A stretch of DNA of 64,000 nucleotides from Frigoribacterium sp. PhB160 (GCF_003751785.1 NZ_RKIE01000001.1:62001-126000); one strand, 5' to 3'; numbered from the stretch's first letter, positions 50,206 to 60,814 are shown. Numbers and translations are program-made. Notes: generated by a model not told the origin, from the sequence alone.

Positions 50206-52524
50206 ATGCGCGAGAGCCGCCCCTCCACCACCACGACCGGGACGGGGGCGCGACGACGTCGTGCGGCCCTCTCCCTCGTCGCCGTCGCCACGCTGGGAGC
50301 CGGCCTCGTCGCCGCCGTCCCGGCGCAGGCGGACACGACCACCATCGACATCCTCGGCATCAACGACTTCCACGGTCGCCTCGCGCAGGAGTCCTCCCCG
50401 ACGGCCGGCGCGGCCGTCATGGCCGGCAAGGTGAACGAGTACCGCGCCGCCAACCCGAACACGCTCTTCGTGTCGTCGGGCGACAACATCGGCGCCTCGA
50501 CCTTCACCTCGTTCATCCAGGACGACGAGCCGACGCTCGACGCGCTGAACGCCATGGGCCTCGACGTGAGCACCCCCGGCAACCACGAGTTCGACAAGGG
50601 CCAGGACGACTTCAACGGTCGGGTCACCGCGAACAGCGAGTTCCCCTACGTCAACGCGAACATCTACGAGACGGCGACCGGCGAGCGCGCGTACGACCCC
50701 TACTCCGTCCAGGACGTCGACGGCGTGCAGGTCGGCTTCATCGGCGCGATCACCGAGCTCATGCCCGAGCTGGTCAGCCCGGCCGGCATCGAGGGCCTCG
50801 AGTTCCGCGACATCGTCGACTCGGTCAACGACGCGGCCGCCGAGCTCACCGACGGCGTCGACGAGGCGGGCAACGCCGAGGCCGACGTCATCGTGCTGCT
50901 CGTGCACGAGGGCAACGCCTCCGCCGACGAGGCCGACGCGACGGGCGACTCCGACTTCGCCGACATCGCGCTCAACGTCTCGCCCTCGGTCGACGCCATC
51001 CTCTCGGCGCACACGCACGCCACGTACGACTTCACCGACATCGTCCCGACCGGCGGCACGAAGCCCCGCCCGATCGTCCAGACCGGCAGCTACGGCGCGA
51101 ACCTCAGCCACCTCGTCGTCGCGCACGACGACGTGACCGGCGAGAACACCGTCACGAGCGAGCTCGTCCCCCTCTACGAGTCGGCCGACCCCGACCCGAC
51201 CGTCGCCGGGATCGTCGCCGACGCCGAGGCGTTCGCCGCCGTCGCCGGCCGCGAGCCGGTCGGCACCGTCACGGGCGACCTGAACCGCGCCCGCCAGAGC
51301 GACGGCTCCGAGAACCGGGGCGGCGAGTCCACCCTCGGCAACCTGGTCGCCGACGCGCAGCTCGCGGCCACCCAGGACCAGGAGGCGCAGCTCGCCCTCA
51401 TGAACCCCGGCGGCCTCCGCGCCGACCTGGCCTACGCCTCCAGCGGTGCTCCCGGCGACGCCGACGGCGTGGTCACCTACCAGGAGGCCGCGGCCGTGCA
51501 GCCCTTCGCGAACACCCTGGTCGTCTCCGACCTGACCGGCGCGCAGATCCGCGCGACGCTCGAGCAGCAGTGGCAGCCCGCGGGCTCGTCGCGGCCGTTC
51601 CTCAAGCTCGGCGTCTCGAAGGGGCTGTCGTACACGTACGACCCCGCCGCCGCGCAGGGCGAGCGCGTCGGCGTCGTCACCCTCGACGGCGTCGTGCTCG
51701 ACGAGGCCGCCACCTACAAGGTGACCGTCAACTCGTTCCTCGCCTCGGGCGGCGACAACTTCACCGCCCTCGCCGGCGCCTCGTCGCAGGCCGACAGCGG
51801 CAAGATCGACCTGCAGAGCGCCGTCGACTACTTCGCGTCGAACCCCGTCGTGTCGCCCGACCTCGCCCAGCGCGCCGTCGGCGTCTCGTCGCCCGACGTG
51901 GTGCCCGCCACCGGCTACGCGCTCGGCGACACGATCACGGTCGACCTTTCGTCGCTGACCTTCAGCGACCAGGAGGCCCCCGCCGCGCTCGACGTGGCCT
52001 ACGAGGGACGCTCGCTCGGCCAGGTGCCGATCGACGCGACCATCGTCGACCAGAGCGACGAGCAGGGACGTGCCCAGCTGAAGCTCGACGTCGTCGACGG
52101 CGCCCAGGGCGACGTCGGCACCGCGGCCGTGCGCGAGCTGCAGGTCTCGGTGCCCGGCACCGACACCGTCGTGACGGTCGCCGTGCAGATCCCGGACGAG
52201 GCCACGCTCGAGCTGGCCGCGGCGGTCGACCCGGTCGACCCGACGCTGCCGGTCGACCCGACGCTGCCGGTCGACCCGACGCAGCCCGTCGACCCGACGC
52301 AGCCCGTCACGCCGACCGACCCCGCCGCCCCCGGCGCGGGCGGCGGCTCGGGCCCCGGGACGACACCCGCCGGCGGCGACCTCGCCTACACCGGCTCGGA
52401 CGCGGCCTTCTCGGGCCTCGCCCTGGCGCTCGCCCTGCTGGTGGCCGGCGCCGGTGCGCTGACCGTCACGCGCCTCTGTCGTCGCCGCCTCGCCGCGGAC
52501 GCGTCGGGCACCACCGCGGACTGA
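50206..52524 (+). CDS. Cell-wall-anchored 5'-nucleotidase / UDP-sugar hydrolase family protein
   Basis: 772 residues. Signal peptide (about 1-44, ending AVPAQA). Metallophosphatase domain: LGINDFHGR, SSGDNIGAS, TPGNHEFDKG, LVHEGN, AHTHATYD. 5'-nucleotidase C-terminal domain at about 345-560 (NRGGESTLGNLVADAQ, LMNPGGLRADL, NSFLASGGDNF). Then a stalk with Val-Asp-Pro-Thr repeats, and LAYTG plus a hydrophobic helix and CRRRR tail: an LAxTG sorting signal of the sortase E type. It releases phosphate and nucleosides outside the cell. No sortase gene is in the window. Start ATG 50206 after AGGAGA. Confidence 0.92.
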   Translation: MRESRPSTTTTGTGARRRRAALSLVAVATLGAGLVAAVPAQADTTTIDILGINDFHGRLAQESSPTAGAAVMAGKVNEYRAANPNTLFVSSGDNIGASTFTSFIQDDEPTLDALNAMGLDVSTPGNHEFDKGQDDFNGRVTANSEFPYVNANIYETATGERAYDPYSVQDVDGVQVGFIGAITELMPELVSPAGIEGLEFRDIVDSVNDAAAELTDGVDEAGNAEADVIVLLVHEGNASADEADATGDSDFADIALNVSPSVDAILSAHTHATYDFTDIVPTGGTKPRPIVQTGSYGANLSHLVVAHDDVTGENTVTSELVPLYESADPDPTVAGIVADAEAFAAVAGREPVGTVTGDLNRARQSDGSENRGGESTLGNLVADAQLAATQDQEAQLALMNPGGLRADLAYASSGAPGDADGVVTYQEAAAVQPFANTLVVSDLTGAQIRATLEQQWQPAGSSRPFLKLGVSKGLSYTYDPAAAQGERVGVVTLDGVVLDEAATYKVTVNSFLASGGDNFTALAGASSQADSGKIDLQSAVDYFASNPVVSPDLAQRAVGVSSPDVVPATGYALGDTITVDLSSLTFSDQEAPAALDVAYEGRSLGQVPIDATIVDQSDEQGRAQLKLDVVDGAQGDVGTAAVRELQVSVPGTDTVVTVAVQIPDEATLELAAAVDPVDPTLPVDPTLPVDPTQPVDPTQPVTPTDPAAPGAGGGSGPGTTPAGGDLAYTGSDAAFSGLALALALLVAGAGALTVTRLCRRRLAADASGTTAD

Positions 52525-52562
52525 CCACGCAGGGCTCGGCCCGCACCACCCGCACGGACCCG

Positions 52563-52602
52563 GACGGCCCGGTCGCACCTCACGAGGTGCGGCCGGGCCG
52601 TC
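52563..52602 (+). terminator. 19-bp perfect hairpin after the nucleotidase gene
   Basis: Arms 52563-52581 and 52584-52602 (GACGGCCCGG... and ...CCGGGCCGTC) with a two-base loop. Confidence 0.9.
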
Positions 52603-52638
52603 GGCGTGCGGGCACGGCTGGTCGTCGGACGGCGGCGC

Positions 52639-52644
52639 TAGCCT
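52639..52644 (+). promoter_or_regulatory. -10 box TAGCCT, leaderless CPBP start
   Basis: TAGCCT, cgtcgg, GTG 52651. Confidence 0.5.
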
Positions 52645-52650
52645 CGTCGG

Positions 52651-53595
52651 GTGACCGTCGCCTACCACCGCCTGTTCCGCGAGCTGCCGAGGTACCGCTG
52701 GTACAAGCCGGTGCTCGCGCTGCTGCTCGGGGCGTTCCTCTACCTCGTCTTCTCGAACGCGGTCGTGCTGGCGCTCTACGCCGTCGTGCGCTCGGTCGGC
52801 GGGCAGCCCGCGGCGGCGGCCCTCGGCGCGGGCATCGTCGACGACCCGCTCGACTCGTCGCAGCCGCTCGTGCTGCTGGCCACGCTCGGCTCGATCGCCA
52901 CGATGCTGCCGGCGGTGCTGATCGCCGTCCGGCTGACCGGGCTCGGCTCGTCCGGTCAGCTCTCGAGCGTCGTCGGCCGACTGCGCTGGCGGTGGATGCT
53001 GCGCTCGCTCGGGCCCGCCGCCGTCTTCATGGGCCTGACCGTCGGCCTCAGCTACCTCGTCGTGCCGCTCGTCGTCGGCGACCCGCTCGGGACGGGGCCG
53101 GTCACGACGCCACCGACCGCGCTGGCGTGGTCGGTCGTGGTGATCCTGCTGCTGGTGCCGCTGCAGGCGAGCGCCGAGGAATACGTCTTCCGCGGCTTCG
53201 CGACCCAGGCCCTGGGCTCGTGGATCGCGTGGCCGGCCGTGGCCGTCATCGTGCCGACCGTGGCCTTCGCGCTGTCGCACGCCTACAACCCGTGGGGCAT
53301 CGTCGACGTCGCCGTCTTCGGCGTCACGGCCGCGTGGCTGACCTGGCGCACCGGCGGGCTCGAGGCCGCGATCGTCGGCCACGTGCTGAACAACACGGTG
53401 CTCTTCCTGTTGCTGGCGCCGTTCGCCGGCACCGGCTCGAGCGACGGCAGCCCGATCGGCCTCGCGGTCACGGTGGTCTGCACCCCCGTCTGGGCCTGGC
53501 TCGCGGTGCGCGCGTTCGACAGGTCGGGGGAGCTCCGCTCCTCCCCAGCCCTCGGCGTCGGACGCCCTCCCCCCCAGGAGGCGCGGGCCGCCTGA
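52651..53595 (+). CDS. CPBP-family intramembrane metalloprotease
   Basis: 314 residues, about eight helices. The catalytic motifs are in the second half: SAEEYVFRGF (EExxxR), FALSHAYN (His) and VGHVLNNTV (HxxxN). Family members (Rce1/CAAX-protease-like) cleave or mature membrane peptides; in bacteria some act in bacteriocin immunity. The C-terminal cytoplasmic tail (about 285-314) is Pro/Arg-rich and ends over a dispersed-motif copy. Leaderless GTG start. Confidence 0.88.
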   Translation: MTVAYHRLFRELPRYRWYKPVLALLLGAFLYLVFSNAVVLALYAVVRSVGGQPAAAALGAGIVDDPLDSSQPLVLLATLGSIATMLPAVLIAVRLTGLGSSGQLSSVVGRLRWRWMLRSLGPAAVFMGLTVGLSYLVVPLVVGDPLGTGPVTTPPTALAWSVVVILLLVPLQASAEEYVFRGFATQALGSWIAWPAVAVIVPTVAFALSHAYNPWGIVDVAVFGVTAAWLTWRTGGLEAAIVGHVLNNTVLFLLLAPFAGTGSSDGSPIGLAVTVVCTPVWAWLAVRAFDRSGELRSSPALGVGRPPPQEARAA

Positions 53596-53614
53596 GAGCG
53601 TCGGTACCGCCTCC

Positions 53615-53620
53615 TAGACT
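53615..53620 (+). promoter_or_regulatory. -10 box TAGACT, leaderless recQ start
   Basis: TAGACT, cgcctg, GTG 53627. Confidence 0.55.
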
Positions 53621-53626
53621 CGCCTG

Positions 53627-55762
<2,136 letters not shown>

Positions 55763-55988
55763 CGCGCCGCGCCCGCCCCGCCCCCCTCCACGCGAGGCGG
55801 GGCGTTCGCGTGTGCGCGCAGGCGCGCGCCGTGCGTGCGTGCGTCCGCCCGTCCGTGCGCCCGTGCGCCCGTGCGCCCGGCCGTCCGTGCGTCTTCCGCG
55901 AGGGCGGGTGTTCGCGGTCGAGGGCGGGTCGTCGGCGACCCGCCCTCGCGCACGGACACCCGCCCTCGCCGAGAACGGGAGCGCGCCG
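55763..55988. other. Non-coding GC-rich gap between recQ and the convergent 55989 gene
   Basis: 226 bases. The first part has GTGCGTGCGTGC / CCGTGCGCCC strings (about 55828-55892); the second is the nested inverted repeat listed separately. I see no gene. Confidence 0.6.
55899..55968. repeat. Nested inverted repeat (four copies of an 11-bp arm)
   Basis: Outer arms CGAGGGCGGGTGT (55899-55911) and ACACCCGCCCTCG (55956-55968); inner arms CGAGGGCGGGT (55919-55929) and ACCCGCCCTCG (55938-55948). All perfect. Either one long stem, or two competing ones; likely terminator for both convergent genes. Confidence 0.85.
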
Positions 55989-56630
55989 CTACCGCGGGCC
56001 GGGGCCGACCTGGCTCACGCGACGCCAGAGCAGCATCAGCGCGAGCGTCGTGCCGAACATCGCCTCGAAGCCGCCGATGAAGGGCCCGCCGTTGAGGCGC
56101 GAGACGTAGGCGGCGGCCAGCACGAAGGCGCCCGCGACCGGACCGACGAGGTAGACCGCCCGCACCGCCGCCTTCGAGGCGGTCCGGCCGCGGCTGCCCT
56201 GCACCTGGGCGACGATCATCGTGACGGCCACGGCCACCGAGATCACGGCGGCGATCACGTACAGCAGGGACGAGACCGTGGCCCAGGGCTCCTCGAACGC
56301 CGCGACGGTGACGGCCCCGACGATCTCGATCACGGCGAACCAGGCATAGACGGCCGGTCCCGCGACGTAGCCGGCCCGGCGGGCCCGGCTGGGCGCGAAG
56401 GGGAGGACGGCATCGCGGCGGTCGTCCTCGACCGCGACGTCACGCAGGCGTCGTCGACGCGGGGCACGGGCGGCCCGCGCCGTCCCCCGGGCACCGGTGA
56501 CGGACATCGGGGCCCGCTCGACGAAGGGCGTGGCCGCACCGACCGGTGCAGCTGCGTCGGCCGTCGACGCCGCGGCGCCCCCGGACGGCAGCGTCCCCGG
56601 CTGCGTCGTCGTCCCTCGTTCGTTCCCCAT
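55989..56630 (-). CDS. Four-helix membrane protein, unknown
   Basis: 213 residues. A long disordered Ala/Pro/Arg N-terminus (1-90) precedes four helices (about 93-112, 118-142, 155-175, 188-203). No family recognised. ATG 56630 is leaderless: TATGCT, six bases, ATG, the best -10 in the window. Confidence 0.7.
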   Translation of the reverse strand: MGNERGTTTQPGTLPSGGAAASTADAAAPVGAATPFVERAPMSVTGARGTARAARAPRRRRLRDVAVEDDRRDAVLPFAPSRARRAGYVAGPAVYAWFAVIEIVGAVTVAAFEEPWATVSSLLYVIAAVISVAVAVTMIVAQVQGSRGRTASKAAVRAVYLVGPVAGAFVLAAAYVSRLNGGPFIGGFEAMFGTTLALMLLWRRVSQVGPGPR

Positions 56631-56636
56631 GCCGCG

Positions 56637-56642
56637 AGCATA
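56637..56642 (-). promoter_or_regulatory. -10 box TATGCT, leaderless start of the 56630 gene
   Basis: Minus strand TATGCT, cgcggc, ATG. Confidence 0.6.
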
Positions 56643-56804
56643 CGAGCAATGAGAAAGCCTCGCGATCCTCTCTCCGGAGGACACCCCGTGTCCCCGGCAG
56701 AGGGTGAGAGGGGTGGCCTTCCTGAGAGCACCGGGTGCCCCGCGGGTGCCCCCGACACCCCCGGCACCCGACCGGGCGTCACGCGTCCCGCGTCCCCACG
56801 GTCG

Positions 56805-56849
56805 TCCACGGATCGTCGCGCCACGAGACCTCGGGCGACGATCCGTGGA
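56805..56849. repeat. 14-bp perfect inverted repeat upstream of plsC-like gene
   Basis: TCCACGGATCGTCG (56805-56818) and CGACGATCCGTGGA (56836-56849), 17-base loop. In the 355-bp divergent gap 56631-56985, which also holds a GACGC pentamer run (about 56877-56907) and the 56946 palindrome; no gene seen there. Confidence 0.85.
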
Positions 56850-56945
56850 CACCCGCGCGCCCAACCGGGCGGGCCCGACGCGACGCGACGCGCCCGACGC
56901 GACGCGACCGCCGCGACGAGGCCCCACGCCACGCCCGCCCGCCCC

Positions 56946-56965
56946 GCATGCCCGCTCGGGCATGC
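56946..56965. promoter_or_regulatory. 20-bp perfect palindrome before the plsC-like start
   Basis: GCATGCCCG-CT-CGGGCATGC, 20 bases before ATG 56986. Operator or leader hairpin; its position over the expected promoter or leader suggests regulation. Confidence 0.5.
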
Positions 56966-56985
56966 ACCCTGCGCCACCCTTGACC

Positions 56986-57711
56986 ATGCTCACCTTCGTC
57001 AGCCGAGCGTTCCTCGCGCCCCTGGTCCGCCTGACGTGGCGCCCGAAGATCGTCGGTCGCCGCAACGTCCCGCGCACCGGCGCCGTGATCCTCGCGAGCA
57101 ACCACCTGTCGTTCATGGACAGCGTCGTCATCACGCTCATGGCCCCGCGCGAGGTCGCCTTCCTCGCGAAGAACTCGTACTTCACCGGCACCGGCCTGAA
57201 GGGCCGCCTCCGCCGCTCGTTCTTCGCCGGCATCGGCGCGATCGGGGTCGAGCGCGGTGCCGGGGCCGCCGCCCAGCAGTCGCTCGACCTCGGCCTCGAG
57301 CGCCTCACGGCCGGCGACGCCTTCGCGATCTACCCCGAGGGCACCCGCTCCCTCGACGGCCGCCTCTACCGCGGCCGCACCGGGGTGGCCTGGCTGGCAC
57401 TCACGAGCGGGGCGCCCGTCGTCCCCGTGGCGCTCACCGGCACGCAGGACCTGCAGCCCGTGGGCACGACCATCCCGCGCCTCCGACGGTTCACCGTGGA
57501 GTTCGGCGAGCCCCTCGACCTCTCCCGCCACGGCGACGCGAAGTCGGGCCGCGCGCGACGGCACGCGACCGACGAGGTGATGGCCGCGATCCAGCGCCTC
57601 AGCGGCCAGGAGGAGGCGGGCGCCTACAACGAGCCGCCGGCCCCGTCGGTCGTCGAGCGGGTGCGCCGGGCGATCCGACGCGACCCCCTCGGGTCGGGCG
57701 AGGTCGACTGA
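56986..57711 (+). CDS. 1-acyl-sn-glycerol-3-phosphate acyltransferase (PlsC-like)
   Basis: 241 residues. NHLSFMD is the HX4D catalytic motif, FLAKNSYF follows, GVERG motif II, and YPEGTRS the substrate-binding motif; VPVALTGT is motif IV. It transfers an acyl chain to lysophosphatidate at the membrane. The C-terminal 45 residues are polar and extra. Start at ATG 56986; upstream in-frame sequence is Arg/Pro/Ala-rich and overlaps the inverted repeats, so it is unlikely to be coding. Confidence 0.88.
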   Translation: MLTFVSRAFLAPLVRLTWRPKIVGRRNVPRTGAVILASNHLSFMDSVVITLMAPREVAFLAKNSYFTGTGLKGRLRRSFFAGIGAIGVERGAGAAAQQSLDLGLERLTAGDAFAIYPEGTRSLDGRLYRGRTGVAWLALTSGAPVVPVALTGTQDLQPVGTTIPRLRRFTVEFGEPLDLSRHGDAKSGRARRHATDEVMAAIQRLSGQEEAGAYNEPPAPSVVERVRRAIRRDPLGSGEVD

Positions 57712-57756
57712 CGCGGCCCGCGCCTCCTGACCGGCCGTCCGGAGGCGCGGGTCGCG
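57712..57756 (+). terminator. 16-bp hairpin after the plsC-like gene
   Basis: CGCGGCCCGCGCCTCC (57712-57727) and GGAGGCGCGGGTCGCG (57741-57756), one wobble; again made of the dispersed motif. Confidence 0.75.
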
Positions 57757-57935
57757 TCCCGCAGACCGCCCGCCCCGCGACGCCCGCCGGAGGAGCGACC
57801 CGCTCCCCGCAGACCGTGCGGTCGCGCACGGCGTCGCCCCGGCCCCTCGGCGTACCGTCGAGCGCGGCGGCGACAGGCCCGCCACGACGACGACGCGGCC
57901 CGGCGATCCCGTGGCCGCCGACGAGGAGCAGGCAG

Positions 57936-58871
57936 ATGAAGGTCGCGGTACTGGGCACGGGGATCATGGGGACGGGCGTCGTGCGGACGCTCCTGCGCGA
58001 AGGGCACGACGTCACGACGTGGAACCGCACCCGCGAGAAGGCCCAGCCGCTCGCCGACGACGGCGCGACCGTCGTCGACACCGTCCGCGAGGCCGTCGCC
58101 GGGGCCGAGGTCGTCGTCACGGTGCTGTTCGACGGCGACGCCGTCGTCGACGTGCTGCGCGAGGCCACCGACCAGCCCGACACCGACCAGCCCGACACCG
58201 ACCAGCCCGCGACCGACCAGCCCGACACCGACCAGCCCGCGACCGACGCGCAGACCGGCGCCGCGGCCCCCGTCTGGCTCCAGGCCAGCACCATCGGCGC
58301 GGCCGACACCGGGCGCGTCGTCGACCTCGCGGCCGAGCGCGGCGTCCCGCTCGTCGAGGCGATGATGCTCGGCACGAAGAAGCCCGCCGAGACGGGCGCG
58401 CTCGTCATGCTCGCGGCCGGCGACCCCGACCTGCTCGCCCGGGTGCAGCCCGTCCTCGACGCGATGGGCGCGAAGACGATCACGGCCGGCCCGTCCGTCG
58501 GCCAGGGCACCGCCCTGAAGCTGGCAGCCAACGCGTGGATCGCCTCCATCACCGCCGCGACCGCCCAGTCGCTCGCGCTGACGCAGTCGTTCGGGCTCGA
58601 CCCGCAGCTCTTCCTCGACGCGATCGACGGCGGGCAGTCCGACACCCCCTACGCGCACCTGAAGGGGGCCACGATGATCGCGGGGGAGTACCCGGCCCAG
58701 TTCGCGCTCGACGGGCTCCGCAAGGACATCGCCCTGATGCGCGCGGCCGCCGAGGGCACGTCATTCGACCCCTCCCTGCTGGAGGCGCTGGCCGGCCTCT
58801 ACGCGACCGCCGCCGACCGCGGCCACGGCGGCGACGACGTCGCGGCGGTGCGTGCGGCCTTCACCGACTGA
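57936..58871 (+). CDS. 3-hydroxyisobutyrate dehydrogenase-family NAD(P) oxidoreductase
   Basis: 311 residues. Rossmann domain with VLGTGIMGTG and WNRTREK (Arg after the second strand suggests NADP). In the usual DxSTxxP position the sequence reads LQASTIGAAD, then EAMMLGTKKPAETGALVMLAAGD, GPSVGQGTALKLAANAWIA (catalytic-type Lys and Asn), and a C-terminal helical domain. The loop after the fourth strand (residues about 78-102) is expanded by five units of Thr-Asp-Gln-Pro-Asp/Ala. Substrate unknown; could be a glyoxylate, succinic semialdehyde or imine reductase. GAGGAG seven bases before ATG. Confidence 0.87.
   Translation: MKVAVLGTGIMGTGVVRTLLREGHDVTTWNRTREKAQPLADDGATVVDTVREAVAGAEVVVTVLFDGDAVVDVLREATDQPDTDQPDTDQPATDQPDTDQPATDAQTGAAAPVWLQASTIGAADTGRVVDLAAERGVPLVEAMMLGTKKPAETGALVMLAAGDPDLLARVQPVLDAMGAKTITAGPSVGQGTALKLAANAWIASITAATAQSLALTQSFGLDPQLFLDAIDGGQSDTPYAHLKGATMIAGEYPAQFALDGLRKDIALMRAAAEGTSFDPSLLEALAGLYATAADRGHGGDDVAAVRAAFTD
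58167..58241 (+). repeat. 15-bp in-frame tandem repeat, five units
   Basis: Units 58167, 58182, 58197, 58212 and 58227 (ACCGACCAGCCCGAC or ...GCG). It keeps frame, so copy-number change would lengthen a surface loop of the dehydrogenase in steps of five residues. Confidence 0.9.
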
Positions 58872-58875
58872 CCCG

Positions 58876-58965
58876 GCGGCGCCGGGCGGCGCTGGCGGCG
58901 GCGCCCGGCGCACGCCGTCGCGTCACGGTCTGCGCGTCACGTCGCGGCGAGACGCGACGTGACGC
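58876..58965. terminator. Hairpins after the dehydrogenase gene
   Basis: A GCGCCGGGC/GCCCGGCGC stem (about 58876-58910) is followed by a perfect 13-bp inverted repeat, GCGTCACGTCGCG (58934-58946) with CGCGACGTGACGC (58953-58965). The second could also be an operator for the 59145 gene. The rest of the 273-bp gap is featureless. Confidence 0.6.
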
Positions 58966-59144
58966 CCAGAACGTGACGCCGCGCCCCGCCCCCGCACGTC
59001 CGGACGCGCCCAGCGCGCCTGCGCCCCGCGGAATGCCCGAGCCCGCCCCCGTGTTGGGACGCAGGTGCGCGACGACGGGCACCCCACCTCCGCGCCGCAC
59101 GACGGCGCGACACCCCACCTCACCCCCACCGGAAGGACCCCTCC

Positions 59145-60230
59145 GTGGACCTCTTCTCCTCCGCCGTGCTCGGCGACCTCGTCCTCTCGAACCGCGTCAC
59201 CATGGCGCCCCTGACCCGCACCCGCGCCGACGCCGGCGACGTGCCCGGCGACATCGTCGTCGAGCACTACGGCCAGCGCGCCACGCTCGGCATGATCGTC
59301 ACCGAGGGCACCTACCCCACGCAGGAGGGCAAGGGCTACACCGGCCAGCCCGGCATCGTCACCGACGAGCAGGTCGCGGGCTGGAAGCGCGTGGCCGACG
59401 AGGTGCACGCGAAGGGCGGCACCATCGTCATGCAGGTGATGCACGCCGGACGCGTCTCGCACACCGACGTCACGGGCACCGACCGCATCGTCGGCCCGAG
59501 CGCCGTGGCGATCGACGGCCAGGTGCACGTCCCCGCCGGCAAGGCCGACTACCCCGTGCCGCACGCCCTCACCACCGAGGAGGTGCGCCAGGTCGTGCAG
59601 GACTTCGTCACCGCCTCGAAGCGCGCCGTCCTCGAGGCCGGCCTCGACGGCGTCGAGCTGCACAGCGCCAACGGCTACCTGCTGCACGAGTTCCTCTCGC
59701 CGGTGTCGAACGTCCGCACCGACGAGTACGGCGGCAGCCCCGCCGCCCGCGCCCGCCTCGGCATCGAGGTGGCCGAGGCCGTCTCCGCCGCGATCGGCGC
59801 CGGCCGCGTGGGCATCCGCATCTCGCCCATGCACAACATCCAGGACGTCGTCGAGACCGACCTCGACGACGTGACCGCGACCTACGACGCCCTCATGGAC
59901 GGCCTCGCGCCCCTCGGCCTCGCCTACATGAGCGTGCTGCACGCCGACCCGCGCGGCGAGCTCGTGCAGCGCCTCCGCCGTCGCCTCGGCCAGGCGGTCG
60001 TGCTCAACAGCGGCTTCGGCACGGTCACCGACCTGGCCGAGGCGAAGGACCTCGTCGAGAACGGCCACGCCGACGCCGTCGCCGTGGGCCGCCTGGCCAT
60101 CGCGAACCCCGACCTCGTCGCCCGCTGGGAGCGCGAGGCCGAGCTCAACGAGCCGAACCCCGCCACGTTCTACGCCGACGGTGCCACGGGCTACACCGAC
60201 TACCCGGCACTGGAGTCCGTCTCGCGCTGA
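59145..60230 (+). CDS. Old yellow enzyme family alkene reductase
   Basis: 361 residues, full OYE barrel. LSNRVTMAPLTRTRA binds FMN; MQVMHAGRVSH; the substrate-binding pair reads as HSANGYLLHEFLSPVSNVRTDEYGGS (ends: HSANGY, DEYGGS), with His and Asn; Tyr in GYLLHEFL; RLAIANPDLV is the C-terminal phosphate site. It reduces activated C=C bonds with NAD(P)H. GTG start with AAGGA eight bases upstream. Ends before a strong terminator. Confidence 0.92.
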   Translation: MDLFSSAVLGDLVLSNRVTMAPLTRTRADAGDVPGDIVVEHYGQRATLGMIVTEGTYPTQEGKGYTGQPGIVTDEQVAGWKRVADEVHAKGGTIVMQVMHAGRVSHTDVTGTDRIVGPSAVAIDGQVHVPAGKADYPVPHALTTEEVRQVVQDFVTASKRAVLEAGLDGVELHSANGYLLHEFLSPVSNVRTDEYGGSPAARARLGIEVAEAVSAAIGAGRVGIRISPMHNIQDVVETDLDDVTATYDALMDGLAPLGLAYMSVLHADPRGELVQRLRRRLGQAVVLNSGFGTVTDLAEAKDLVENGHADAVAVGRLAIANPDLVARWEREAELNEPNPATFYADGATGYTDYPALESVSR

Positions 60231-60261
60231 GAGCCGGGCCCCGGCACCGGACGGTGACCGA

Positions 60262-60304
60262 CGAGGAGGCGCGGGGTGCGGTCGAGGCACCCCGCGCCTC
60301 CTCG
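60262..60304 (+). terminator. 17-bp perfect hairpin after the OYE gene
   Basis: CGAGGAGGCGCGGGGTG (60262-60278) and CACCCCGCGCCTCCTCG (60288-60304), 9-base loop; the clearest example of the dispersed motif used as a terminator arm. Confidence 0.9.
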
Positions 60305-60346
60305 CGTCCCCCCGCCTGGCACCGCGGCCGGGTGTACGACGGACGC

Positions 60347-60790
60347 ATGAGCGACGACGTGAAGCACCCCTCCGACCTCGGAATCGACGTGAGCGACGGC
60401 CGGCCGCAGCAGCTCTACCGCTGGCTGCTGGCCAGCGTGCTGTTCGGACGGCCCGTCCAGCAGAGCGTCGCGGCCGACACGTACCGCGTGCTGATCGACC
60501 ACGGGCTGACGAGCCCCGCCCGGTTCGCCGAGCACGACCACGAGGGGCTCCGTCGGCTCCTCGACGAGGGCAGCTACGCGCGCATCGACCACGTCATGAG
60601 CGACGAGCTCCACGAGGTCATGGCCCACGTCGTCGACGACTGGGGCTCGGTCAGCCACCTGGTGCGGTCGTCCGCCGATCGCCGCGAGCTGACCGCTCGA
60701 CTGACGGCCCTCACGGGCGTCGGGCCGAAGACCGCCGAGATCTTCACGCGCGAGCTGCCCGACTCGCTGTACGGCACCGCCGAGGCCTGA
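60347..60790 (+). CDS. Small HhH (endonuclease III-like) protein
   Basis: 147 residues. Helical, with a fold reminiscent of the HhH-GPD core: YRWLLASVLFGRPVQQSVAADTYRVL (ends only YRWLL, YRVL), RRLLDEGSYARIDHVMSDEL, then the hairpin LTGVGPKTAEIFTREL. The protein stops just after the hairpin, so the catalytic Asp region and any Fe-S loop of full glycosylases are missing; DNA binding without base excision is more likely. TACGAC (60335-60340), six bases, ATG suggests leaderless expression. Confidence 0.7.
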   Translation: MSDDVKHPSDLGIDVSDGRPQQLYRWLLASVLFGRPVQQSVAADTYRVLIDHGLTSPARFAEHDHEGLRRLLDEGSYARIDHVMSDELHEVMAHVVDDWGSVSHLVRSSADRRELTARLTALTGVGPKTAEIFTRELPDSLYGTAEA

Positions 60791-60814
60791 GCCGCCGGCG
60801 TCGGCTGCTCGGGC

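Noticed and set aside
52380-52395. Nearby sortase expected from the LAYTG motif
   Set aside because: No sortase-like gene in the window; the housekeeping enzyme is presumably elsewhere.
56704-56985. N-terminal extension of the PlsC-like protein to 56704
   Set aside because: The segment overlaps inverted repeats, is Arg/Pro/Ala-rich, and the family fold begins at MLTFVSRAFL.
58167-58241. CRISPR-like array
   Set aside because: Contiguous coding tandem repeat with no spacers and no cas genes.
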